DNA of 64,000 bases from contig JACGCN010000003.1 of the NCBI GenBank assembly GCA_014905825.1, positions 930,001-994,000 on the forward strand, given 5' to 3'. A program made the translations under genes and the position numbers. The stretch is from Lyophyllum atratum (Eukaryota > Basidiomycota > Agaricomycetes > Agaricales > Lyophyllaceae). Positions 20,870 through 30,051 of this stretch are shown piece after piece. Position 1 is the first letter of the stretch. Every line of letters begins with the position of its first letter. The notes beneath the pieces are model-generated. The model made no database searches. It had not been told where the DNA came from and was given only the letters and a program-made list of their open reading frames with translations.

Positions 20870-21215
20870 GCCTGTGTGGTCCTGCCCAGCATATATCATG
20901 CATATATTATTAGTGATACACTAGGTCACAATATAACGCTTTGAAATTTCTCTTGCCAAAATGCTGGAGAGATGTCTAAGGGGACTGGGTGCTGTGATCA
21001 AGAACTTCAAACAGGTTACAGAACTAGAGATACATTTTCATGTTATTTGTTAAACTGGTAGAGCCATTATGGCAACAAACTATTCTAGAGTTTGGAAAGG
21101 ACATCTTTATAGTCTTCCAACACCCTTCCTTCCTTTGTAGTTATTGATAGCATGTTATGTACAAGTAAAAATAGTTTACAAGCATTCCCGATATATAGAA
21201 TGTGTATAGACAAGT

Positions 21216-21484
21216 ATGGGCAAGACCACGGGAGGTGGTGGGCAAGACCAGAGAAAATGTGGGCAAGACCAGGGGGCGGTGGGCAAGACCATGGCAGGAT
21301 GTGGGCCGGACCAGGGATGCGGTGGGCAAGACCAGGGGGCGGTGGGCAAGACCAGCGCGGAGGCAGTGGGCAAGACCAGGCGACGGTGGGCAAGACCAGG
21401 GAGGAGGTGGGCCGGACCAGGGATGCGGTGGGCAAGACCAGGGAGGAGGTGGGCCGGACCAGGGAGGCGGTGGGCTGGACCAGG
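21216..21484 (+). repeat. Left subterminal array of the KDZ element
   Basis: About 13 units of GTGGGC(AA/CG/TG)GACCAGG spaced 16-24 bp apart. The 346 bp between the TIR and this array (20870-21215) is AT-rich with no gene. Likely transposase binding sites by analogy with other elements that have subterminal repeats; this is inference. Confidence 0.8.
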
Positions 21485-21565
21485 GCAGGAGGTGAGCAAC
21501 AAGTGGTCTTGCCCAATTTAGATCACCCGGTTCAGGACTAAGTTGATATATTTTCACAATAACTA

Positions 21566-24171
21566 TTACAACTTATCACGATAAGCTGCTGCGATATCGA
21601 AGGCATCGAGAGTCTCTACTAGGTAATCATCAACATCAATAACATCATCTCCAATTTCATCATCCTCATCCACTACTGCGGCCGTTACCTGATCAGCTCT
21701 TGCTTGAAGCAGCTCCTCCGGAGTCGGACCCCAATCTCGGAGTGCATCACGACCGGCGTCAAGAGACCGCAGCGGCAATTCCCATGTCGCGCAAAGACGA
21801 AGGAGATCTTGCTTCCTCTGTTCAAATTGATATTTGAGGGGTAGGAAGTCTATAATAAAATGTTAGCCAAGCTAGAAATGTAAGCAATTGCAAACATACC
21901 AGTACTCTCAATTGCCGCAGTAATGACCGTCCACTCTTCTTGAAACCAAAACTGAAGAGCGCGTCGTTCGTGCCGCAGCCGCGCTTCCTCTTCCGTGCAT
22001 CGATCAAGCTCCAGTCGAGCTTTGATGCCACTGCGCACCCCATCGTCGGATAGCCAAAGTGGTGGCTCAAGAGGCGTGTCATCAGCAAGCCCAACATCTT
22101 GCCATATCTCGTCGTCGACGTCGAGCGCAAATAGCCCCTTCATCTCGATTCGAGGTGGACAGGTGGCGCCAGTGGGAGCCTTATTAGCAGTGATCAGTGA
22201 TGCCATTGTTTCGCAAAGCTTATTGTAGTCGCGCGCCAACTGCTGGACACTAGGATCACGTCTCCGAACCGATGCCTCAGTGTGAGCATGGATCTTTTGC
22301 TCTGTACGGTAGTTAGATTTTGTGAGACTGAGCGAGCAACTTGATGACGTACCGTTGACTTGTTTGCGAAATGATCGCTCAACCCGATCCATCTCGAACT
22401 TCCTTGCCCGCAGTCGCTCGCGAAGCCGGACCTTAAGTGCAAGCGCGTTCATACGGGCAGCAATAAATGAATTGCCAAGTAGTTGGATCAATTCGGCGCG
22501 ATCATCGACCCCAAGAGCACGCTCCTGGTGCTTGAGTCTAAGTTCGGCGTCATGCAGCTTTGGGCGCGCAATAGCCAACTGCGCCTCGACGCCACTGATT
22601 GCGACAGTGTCCGCCGATGGGTCTAGAATCTCGTCTTCGAGATTGGTGACGCGTTGCTGCAGAATGTCACGTGCTTTCCGTAAGCGGATGGCCTCCTCGA
22701 CTGCATTCTTGCCTTGGTTCTTAGAGCGACCTGCAGTAACGTCGTGAGACTACATCTAATATTAGGGCTCCAAATGACTTACGCGGCAGGGGTTTCGTTT
22801 GGGCTTTTACTTGGGCGTCCCACTCACGGCGAAGGCACGCTTCGGTTTGTCCAGCCTCTTGCAGCGCCGTCTCCGCAGCTTGCCGTTTGTCTTTACAATG
22901 TCGGGAGCGCCGTAGTAGCCAGTTTGCAAGCTTGGCTAGACTTTGTTTATCAGCCTGTTGCACCTGTCTGTCGAGTGTATAGATCCGCTGATGATACTGA
23001 TAATGACATGTCAGAAAGTACAAACAAACTCGCTATGGAAAGACTTACACCGCATACTCGTAGATAGGCGATGAGCTTGCTGATTGAGTGCCAGAAGCGC
23101 TCGCATCCCTCGCCATCTGATAGACCGAATCCCAAGCATTTTCGTGGATGATAGATGACCTGACAGGCCCATTGGTGACCGAATGCATGGAACACGGAAA
23201 TCGCAAAGGATATGCGATTGATATGACGTTTGAGAAATTTCCAAAGGACACAGCTTCTCTCGAGCTGGCAGGCAATGTCGTAGAGAAGTCCGATGCGGAA
23301 GGCTAGCGGGAGGTGTTGAAACAAGGTCTCAATGAGGACCAGAGCGTAGTGCTGCTTCTCTCCAGCTGATCGCATATTCACGATCCAGAGGACACGGTCG
23401 TGGCGGCAAAGCATGGCCATCAGAGCAGTGTCATCAAAGAACTGGGTGCTAGCCTTGACTCGAGCATCATCGGCGGCGGTGAAGCCAGACTCGCAACCGT
23501 CGAGTACTGACTTTGGTACACGCAAGGTCTCTTCGTACTTGTCAACCTCATCGTTCTGCTGCCGACTTCGTTTGGGTGGCTTTGGTGCCTTCGGCGGGCG
23601 AACCCTCTCGACGTACTGAGCCATGCGATCTGCATCGGATTCGGGCACGAATACAGTCCGCGGATGAGCGCGCTCCGGGTCCCGCGCCTGCTTGTTCCGT
23701 TTCTGGGTGAAGCAAGCATCAATGCAAACTATGGCATCTGGACTGCCTGGGCTATCGAGGATGTCAATGAACAGTCATGGCCGACAAGAAAGACACTCAC
23801 TCTGTATCAGCACATCGGGGGAACTCGCCACCAAAACAAAGGGGGCACCGAGCGCGCAAGTAATCACTGGGCCGCTCACGAGGCGTGGGATGTGGGAAAG
23901 GTTGGGAAGGAACGGCGACAGGATGTTCGTCTTCGAGATCTGCTGCTGGCCGTCGCCTCTTAGGTGCGGTACGTAACGGAACGGGGGTTTCCTCGTCGTC
24001 GACGTCTTCAACCGTAGCTTGTCGAGTTGGTGTTCTTGGATTTGAGGATGGGGCTGGCGGGGCAGAGCTACGTGAAGGAGATGGAATGGCGGAAGTGGGG
24101 ATATCGTCTCTGCCGTCGTTGGTGTCATGTTCCAGCGATGGACGGTCTTCTTGAGCACCGTCGTGACACAT
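21566..24171 (-). CDS. KDZ transposase
   Basis: Six exons read in frame: 24171-23801, 23751-23049, 22996-22783, 22730-22353, 22301-21900 and 21849-21566. Introns are about 49-52 bp with GT...AG, giving 783 residues. Exon 1: Ser/Pro-rich start, then RARCPLCFGGEFPRCAD (the CxxC of the KDZ zinc cluster). Exon 2: PDAIVCIDACFTQKRNKQAR (the first catalytic Asp region), DDTALMAMLCRHDRVLWIVN, LLYDIACQLERS, FAISVFHAFGHQWACQVIYH and SDGEGCERFWHSISKLI, all hallmark KDZ segments. Exons 3-5: charged coiled-coil (QVQQADKQSLAKLANWLL). The end is an acidic tail, DDVIDVDDYLVETLDAFDIA, also usual in the family. An alternative start at 24246 would add 25 residues. The 5' end overlaps the second gene, which runs the other way. 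Confidence 0.92.
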
Positions 24172-26147
24172 CAGGCCCACTACCGAAGGCAGCGGCCGAT
24201 TCTGCGGTCGCCGCCTACCGCGAGTACCTCGCCAAGCTCGAGGCACTGTCGACGCAGTACGGAAAGCCGGTCGGCCTATTCCAACAGGTGGTCGGAGAGA
24301 CAGTCAAACGACCTCGCCAGATGAACGCATGGAATGCGTTTCAGGCCTGGTATGGGGAGTTCGGAGACATAAAGCATGATCCCGACAGTAAGTCTTTCTT
24401 AATCGCATCACCGAACATATACTTATCAACATTATAGTGTCCAAGGATGACTGGGTCGCAATTCTCAGCGAGGATTGGCAGAAGCGTAAGGACGATCCTC
24501 AAGTAGACATGACCGCCTTCAGAAAGGAGGTTCTCGACTGGTATGATAACGGTATCAACCTCTACGTCGAAAAAAAGAGGGAGAAGGGCAACTTGCCAGC
24601 TCTGACGAGCCGCATCCTCGACCCGTTCATTAAAATGGTCAGTCCCCCTTCGAAACTCCCGTCGTGCCATATTCTTATTTGTAGTCAACAGAGTCGCCAA
24701 GTCAGGGACCAATACAATCTCCAAGTCTTTGGCTGGCTCATCGACACTGAGCGGGATGCTCATGGCGCCACGGCGAGTGTTGCTTGGGGCGGATCAGACG
24801 AATACAAGGAGTTACGCGCAGAGTATTCGACCGTACTGACACAGCAGGCTTCGGACTACGAAGGAATGTTCAAGTATGTACTTTCAGTCCGTCTAGTGAC
24901 TCAAGTTCGCTCATGCTACCTTTAGGCACAAGGATCTGCGCGATCGGGAACGGGCAGTCGCCAAAGGGCGATTTGTCCCAAAACTGATAGACGATGGCCC
25001 GCCCAGGGATCGCTTTCGTCGTAATCTCGGCGAATACCTGCGTTGTGACATTGGTGCGTCATTTTGATGTCTATCTAATGGTGCTACATCTAACTAAATA
25101 ACTCGCAGGGGGTATCATTGGTGCTAAACTCTCGGACAAAGAAGCAAGCGTCCTGGTGATGAGATGGAAGGATTGGTGTGACTTCGCATACACGTCCCAG
25201 ATGTGCCTCGTCGGCTGGCACGCCGATCTCCCTGCGCTCGGTCCAGACTTCAACTTCAAGAAACTCAAGCAAAAGCCTCTAGAAGAAATGGTAAAGGCTC
25301 GTACGGACTCGCCCAATTCTCAAGACGTCGTTCGGGTCATCCCGTGGTCCGAAGGTATGTTCTCCTGTCGTTATGTGGATAGAAACTATACTCATAATCC
25401 TTAGCCGACAAGCAACGTCAGGGCGCAAACCAGGCAGACATTCCGCTCCTCGTGGACACCGACCGAACGGTACTTCTCAAAGTCTCGGATTCGACAAAGT
25501 TCCTCAACACATTTGCGAAATCGAAGAGCGGGGCTCGTCGCCCACCAGTCACCATTCCCGAAGAGCCATCCGACACTGGGTCCGACTTGGAGTTCGAAAC
25601 TGAGGGTGATTATGCTCAGCCTCGTCAGCCTGTTCCTCGAGTTGATGCTCGACGGGTGCAACGAGCACACTTGGGGCCTGCGGAACGTCGCGAACAGCAA
25701 CCCCGAGCAACCACGAGCCGCGACGAGCTCCAGTCTCGCAAACGCGCCCATGAGGATCACACCCCAGCCGTACCGCGGCAGCATCCGTCTGAGCCATCGT
25801 CACGTGCCCCCGTCGGGATTCATCGTCCACCTCCTCCCATTCCTGGTCCACGAGCGTCTCGTCCCCCGGTAACCACTTCGCGCTACCCGCCAGCTCAAAT
25901 CACAAACAGGCCTGACCCGGGAATGGCGGAGCGCCCAGCCAAGAAGCGGAAAATACATGAAGTCAACCTCACTCCGCGTACTTCCCGTCCAGTGGCTCCC
26001 ATTCCACGCCGCGCCACGGAGAATGGGCATCGTCCAGCATCGCGCCAACCCGTAGCCGGCCCTTCGCACCACAACATTTACCCCGAGCGGGAAGAAGACG
26101 AAGGATACGCGCTTGACGATTATGAGAACGGGTATTATGACCAATAG
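24138..26147 (+). CDS. KDZ-element accessory protein with HMG-box-like domain
   Basis: Spliced reading from ATG 24138, with introns at 24388-24437, about 24638-24691, after FK near 24872, after RCDIG near 25050, and after PWSE near 25353. No stops. The first part, REYLAKLEALSTQYGKPVGL and RQMNAWNAFQAWYGEFGDIK, then DDWVAILSEDWQKRK, has the spacing and aromatic pattern of an HMG box (NAWNAF...W..L...W). Then a conserved-looking middle, WKDWCDFAYTSQMCLVGWHA. The last 230 residues are low-complexity Pro/Arg/Ser with a basic KKRKIHEVN patch that could be a nuclear signal, and an acidic end. It probably helps the transposase bind DNA or chromatin; that is inference. The function is not established. 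Confidence 0.75.
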
Positions 26148-26415
26148 TTGATCTATTTACCTGATTCTCGATGTTCCCCACTATGATCACTGTTACTTCA
26201 TTTTGTATTGTCTATGTCTTATGTAGTTGTCTATGTCTTATGTAGTCTGTAGTTATTATATGCAATCCATGATTATGTCAATTTATGTCTGAATGACTTC
26301 CGATTTAAATCTCAAGGACAAGTTGGACTTAAAGGTAATTGCGTAGACTTGAAATATGTACTAATATTTTAGTGACTATATAACATCTTATCAAACACGC
26401 TGGTATAAGGGATAA
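26148..26415. other. AT-rich 3' flank of the accessory gene in the KDZ element
   Basis: No gene. It contains a short tandem repeat, TTGTCTATGTCTTATGTAG, twice at 26208-26245, and is otherwise AT-rich. Confidence 0.5.
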
Positions 26416-26640
26416 GTGGGCGGGACCACTCACACCGTGGGCAGGACCACGCACACCATGGGCAGGACCATGCACACCGTGGGCAGGACCATGCACACCA
26501 TGGGCAGGACCACGCACACCATGGGCAGGACCACTCACACCATGGGCAGGACCAGGCGCCGTGGGGCGGGACCAGGCGCACCATGGGCAGGACCAGGCGC
26601 CGTGGGGCGGGACCACGCGCACCATGGGCAGGACCACAAA
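26416..26640 (+). repeat. Right subterminal array of the KDZ element
   Basis: About 11 units of (A/G)TGGGCAGGACCA(C/T/G) separated by short ACGCACACC-like spacers. The last unit merges into the TIR at 26625. Read on the plus strand it has the same orientation as the left array, so the arrays are direct, not inverted, relative to each other. Confidence 0.8.
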
Positions 26641-26875
26641 GCGTGACGTGACATATCTGGTCTCGCCCACACCTTTGGTCCAGCCCAAGACCTGAGATGG
26701 GAAGACCATACCCTGTTGGGACAGCTTGGGCTGTCCCAAACTGGGAAGCCCACTCCTTAAGTGTGGGAAGACCAGATTGCTTGGGACCAGACCATGGTCC
26801 CAGACCCTGTTAGGCTAGTCTTTCACAGTGGGACCAACTACCCTAAGAAGGTATCTCTAGGGGCTGCCTGAAGTG
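26625..26875 (-). repeat. Right terminal inverted repeat of the KDZ element
   Basis: 251 bp, the inverted partner of 20619-20869, ending GGGGCTGCCTGAAGTG. Confidence 0.92.
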
Positions 26876-27528
26876 CAAAGAAACGGGGTCGACCACGCGT
26901 TCCTTCCCCGCCCTAGGGCGTTTAGGCGTCCGTTGCTCCGCAGGGGAACTGAGTGCAGGTCGGCGATAACGTCCAGAACGAGCAGAATGAACACGCTGGA
27001 CCGCAGCGGAATCCGGAGTGCTGGGTATATGCGCCGTCGGTACACGCGCCGAAGACGCGCCGGCATCAGCAAGACGGTTCCGAACGTGTTCTTGGGCCTG
27101 TAAGATCTGCGAATCAGTCCAGCGCGGGAGTGCCGCGAAATGAGGACCAGGTCCACGGCCTTCGCCAACTTCAGTCGTATTCAACTGACGCGTACGCAAA
27201 GCAGGTCCCGGCGGTGAAGATCCATCATCCCGACCATCCTCAGAACCCTTCGACACCTCCTCTTCGTGTCCTTGATCAGAAAGAGGTTGTTGAATATCCT
27301 CTCTCTCTGCGGATAATTCTCGAAGCGAAGGCACGCCCACAGCTTGGGATCGAGATCGCGTCCTAGGGTGAACCGGAGGAGTTATCGGTTTTAGGCGAGG
27401 AGCCATGATGCACGCCAAAGACAAGAGAGGACCTCGAAGAGCAAACCAAAGGAAAAATGGCAGAGGGGACGAGATGCAGATGGAAGCTAGGAACCAAGGA
27501 GCCTTCGGTCATGTGCTGTCACGGCCAC

Positions 27529-27711
27529 TTTCGTTGCCCGCTCTCGCAGAACCCCCTTGGAATCCGAGGATTCCATATCCCATTATTGCGACGTAGTTTG
27601 TATGTTCAGGAATTCATTTTCGTGCTCTGATTCTTTTACAGACGTGACGTGAGAACCTTTCCTCTTCCTCGTCTACCCACCTGCTGGTCAGAAGCGAAAC
27701 CAGCGCGAAAT
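27529..27711 (+). repeat. Remainder of B2 of Ngaro-1 (right end of the nest)
   Basis: Starts with the 19-bp duplicate TTTCGTTGCCCGCTCTCGC and then continues B2 (27548-27711) to GCGCGAAAT. Together with 15297-15322 it equals the 190 bp of B1. It is followed at once by the gypsy-3 LTR. Confidence 0.88.
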
Positions 27712-27887
27712 CCGAGAAGTCGTTGCCAAACAAATACTCGGTCACGGCTTCAAGGAATGTCCCGAGTCCCGAGACGCTATTGTCAAACAACAATAAATGA
27801 TCGTGAACTTATTAGTATTTCCTGTATCGAGGCTTCTAATCTGTAAGGTAACTATGAACGGTGTGGTAACAACACATATCCATAACA
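27712..27887 (-). repeat. Left (3') LTR of gypsy-3, second segment
   Basis: 176 bp from CCGAGAAGTCG to CATAACA, matching 36968-37143. Added to 9039-9537 it gives exactly 675 bp. Next to it on the inside is a run of seven C (27890-27896), the complement of the polypurine tract. Confidence 0.92.
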
Positions 27888-28157
27888 TAGCCCCCCCAGA
27901 CTAGATACAGGGAAAATAAGTTCATTTGATGAATCAAGGCGAAGGTTTATAGTAAAAAAATCGAAATAGAAGTAAGTGAAAGACACAAGGTAGTACAAAG
28001 AGAGATGATAGTACAAGTCGGTTTAAATAATGTCGTAAGTCGTCATAAAGGAATTAGTACAGCATAGGTAATCAATGGTGAGAAACGAGAAAGACATGGA
28101 GGTCAGTAACAAAAGATCGAGCGGCAAGGGAGGACATGTGAGAAAGGTTAAGGTCGA
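27888..28157. other. Untranslated region of gypsy-3 next to the 3' LTR
   Basis: Polypurine tract complement, then A-rich sequence on the plus strand. No gene seen. Confidence 0.5.
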
Positions 28158-28946
28158 TCAAAGAAAAAGGGACTTGAAAGCGCTATAAAAACGATGATAA
28201 GGCATGGGAAGGGAGAGAACACCGTGATCGACTGGAATGTCACCCCTCAAAACCTTATTGGCCCGTATTGCAACTGTAGAAGCTGTCGGGTGGAGGATAA
28301 GCGCAAGGGAGTTATCAACGGCGGCGGGGTCGTATGTAGGGAGTGGGACACGAACGACGGCGGTGTGATTCTCGTAATGCGCCAAGAATTCCTCCCAAGA
28401 CAAACCCCAGTATGCACCCCAGCTCCAACAAGAATCCGCGCCCATCTTGATCGAACGTTCAACGGCGGCGGCAAGCCATCGAACATAGTAGGTAGCAATA
28501 TGCTGGACGAGAGCGATGCGGTGTTTGACATCGTAAATGGATGGGAAGGCGTCGAGAAGGGGGTTTCGTTCTGGCGATGCGAGTATGAGGGATATCAGGG
28601 GTGCGGGGAGGTTGATGGAAGAGAGCTTGTCGAGCGGGAGAGAGAGGGGAAGTGGTTCCGCGGATGCGAAGGGATTATGGTCCCAGGCCGCACAGTGAAT
28701 GATTTGGGCGAGCTTCTTGAGTGTCATCCAAAGGGTAGTCGCGAGCTTAGGCTCAAGCGCGTACGTAGTAACCCCATATTCGATAACGGGTACGATGTCT
28801 AAGGGCGAGAATGAGTAGTCGAAGAGTAGAGTGCCGACGGCTCCATGATAAAGAGTCTTGATGAAAGGGGAACCCAGCACGCGTTCGAGTTCGCGAGTAG
28901 AGGGGTATGTAACAAAGGTGACAGCGTTGGCGTTAGGAGCGGGCAT
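28158..28946 (-). CDS. Third ORF of gypsy-3, unknown function
   Basis: 262 residues from MPAPNANAVTFVTYPSTREL to FYSAFKSLFL. It lies between the integrase tail and the 3' LTR, the place where an env-like or accessory gene would sit. It has TLLFDYSFSPLDIVPVIEYG, an Ala/Leu-rich middle (LAQIIHCAAWDHNPFA, ALVQHIATYYVRWLAAAVER) and SWGAYWGLSWEEFLAHYENH. There is no signal peptide or clear membrane segment from this start. A longer frame to 29195 would add 83 residues overlapping pol and is less likely. It does not resemble the third ORFs of the other two gypsy elements by eye. The family is not recognised. Confidence 0.6.
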   Translation of the reverse strand: MPAPNANAVTFVTYPSTRELERVLGSPFIKTLYHGAVGTLLFDYSFSPLDIVPVIEYGVTTYALEPKLATTLWMTLKKLAQIIHCAAWDHNPFASAEPLPLSLPLDKLSSINLPAPLISLILASPERNPLLDAFPSIYDVKHRIALVQHIATYYVRWLAAAVERSIKMGADSCWSWGAYWGLSWEEFLAHYENHTAVVRVPLPTYDPAAVDNSLALILHPTASTVAIRANKVLRGDIPVDHGVLSLPMPYHRFYSAFKSLFL

Positions 28947-29079
28947 ATCGTGATGCGTTGAGACGATAGAGGGCGATGAGAGAGAGCTATGAGAGGTTTG
29001 TCGAGGGGAAAATAGAAGCTGATACTGAAGAAATAACAGGAAAAATACGAGCCTTAAATATGTGCCGTGCGCGAAATTC

Positions 29080-30051
29080 CTATCGCGTCCGTTTCTGGCG
29101 ATGTGACCGCCGAAAGGGTTGTTCACTAGGTGGAAAGGCTGGTGCACCCTGAGATGACGTCTGTTCTGCCTCGTGCATGATTTGGCGGAGAGCATCTGAC
29201 TGGGTTACCTCCGAATTAATTACCTCGTGGCTGATGTTACTGAAATTAGGCGGGTTTGATGTGATTGTCGTAGAGGGCGCCACCGTGCGGGTGATAATAA
29301 CGGGGGTCTGCTTTCTGGCCTCCCAGTCCTTGATGAGTTCCGGTGCGTTCTGTAACATTCTGCGTGTTAGCCACTCATCGCTCTCCGGACCGTATCCCGT
29401 GTAGCGCGTTTTGAATTCCCTTACTCGGCGGCCACCACGCACACGACGCAACCTTTCAGCGACGATGAAATCGACATCATATTCCTTCCTAATATCAAAA
29501 TCGTCGCGATTTAACGCACGCGATGGTCGAGTACCGAATTCCGGTGGAGAAGGCTGATAAGATTCTAGGTGCGCTATGTTGATAACCGGATGAATACCAT
29601 AAGACGCCGGCATCCGCAAATGGTATGTCACTGGACTTAGCTTGCGCAATATCTCAAACGGTCCATCATACCGCATCAATAACTTTTGACCCCGCCCTGT
29701 TTCCTTTTTAAGGAGTGATAAAGAGTGGGGATTGAGCACCACGAGATCGCCCTCGTTGAATTCAGTGGTCAACCTCCCGTTGTTGTAGGCGCGCCGCTGG
29801 TGAACCTGAGATAGCAACAAGGCTTCCTTCGCGCGAGTTCGGTCGGCCTCGAAGTGATCAGCCATCAATCCCGCCTTCTCACTGAGTAGTGTGGAATCAG
29901 CGGTGTGCGAAGATGAAGGCCTGGGTATATGAGTTTGATCTACCATAATTGTGGAACCCGTCGTCGGCGTATATCCTCGAAGAAGGTAAGCTGGAGGGAA
30001 AGAGGTCGCGGTGTGTGGTGTGGAATTATAAGACAGAGCTAGGACGTCCAA
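29080..30051 (-). pseudogene. Integrase C-terminus and chromodomain of gypsy-3 (frameshifted from pol)
   Basis: Continues integrase in another frame: LDVLALSYNSTPHTATSFPP, EKAGLMADHFEADRTRAKEA, FNEGDLVVLNPHSLSLLKKE, LLMRYDGPFEILRKL and HPVINIAHLESYQP. A chromodomain follows, with FIVAERLRRVRGGRRVREFK and TRYTGYGPESDEWLTRRML, which would direct insertion to marked chromatin. The upstream frame ends RAYISPSREIGRITWTS; adding one A in the run at about 30075 would give SRENWADHLDVL and join the two. So a single base loss separates them. Confidence 0.85.

Larger units (their letters stand above)
20619..26875. mobile_element. KDZ-superfamily DNA transposon, apparently complete
   Basis: 6257 bp, flanked by the perfect 8-bp duplication CAAAGAAA (20611-20618 and 26876-26883). 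The terminal inverted repeats are 251 bp and begin CACTTCAGGCAGCCCC, with one mismatch (a C/T within AACAGGGYCTGGG). Inside each end is an array of short TGGGC..GACCA motifs. It carries two divergent genes: a KDZ (Kyakuja-Dileera-Zisupton) transposase on the minus strand and an HMG-like second gene on the plus strand. Both read without breaks once spliced. The 8-bp duplication matches what is known for Zisupton-type elements. It is the youngest insertion in this nest. Confidence 0.93.
20185..27406 (-). pseudogene. Ngaro-2 Gag N-terminal part, split by the KDZ transposon
   Basis: The N-terminal half of gag, from MAPRL at 27406 down to 26876, is separated from the rest (20618-20185) by the KDZ insertion at the Ser-Leu-Gln codons of PVSLQEADD. 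Removing the insert and one 8-bp copy restores the frame of the plus arm. This insertion inactivates gag of this copy. Confidence 0.85.
15323..27528 (-). mobile_element. Ngaro-2: inverted second Ngaro copy inside Ngaro-1
   Basis: The same element in opposite orientation: B2 at 15323-15511 (one base short), spacer, A2 at 15662-15789, B1 at 15790-15979, recombinase, RT/RNase H, gag (split by the KDZ transposon), and A1 at 27447-27528, which lacks its outer 46 bp. A 19-bp direct repeat flanks the copy (15304-15322 and 27529-27547). The proteins of the two arms differ at only a few residues, so the window holds a near-perfect inverted repeat with arms of more than 5 kb. Confidence 0.88.
9538..27711 (+). 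mobile_element. Ngaro-1: tyrosine-recombinase retrotransposon (outer, plus copy)
   Basis: Inserted cleanly in the gypsy-3 LTR between GACATTT and CCGAGAAG with no target duplication, as expected for integration by a tyrosine recombinase. Layout: A1 (9538-9665), gag, RT/RNase H, tyrosine recombinase, B1 (14829-15018) directly joined to A2 (15019-15146), spacer, and B2 (15297-15322 plus 27548-27711). These are split direct repeats (A1...B1A2...B2) typical of Ngaro/PAT elements rather than the inverted repeats of DIRS proper. A inserted copy of the same element sits inside B2. Without it the element is 5949 bp. Confidence 0.85.

Noticed and set aside
21085..21557. Several overlapping open frames of 97-143 codons on both strands
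   Set aside because: They are produced by the short tandem GTGGGCAAGACCAG array of the KDZ element; the proteins are pure repeats with no start context or domain.
26329..26753. Open frames rich in Cys-Trp-Ser and Gly-Arg-Thr repeats
   Set aside because: Same cause: the right subterminal array and TIR of the KDZ element.
28947..29195. Upstream extension of the gypsy-3 third ORF with a hydrophobic stretch (LVFFLLFLQYQLLF) as an env-like signal peptide
   Set aside because: The extension overlaps the end of pol in another frame and the downstream Met at 28946 has a better protein start; there is no second membrane segment or other envelope feature.
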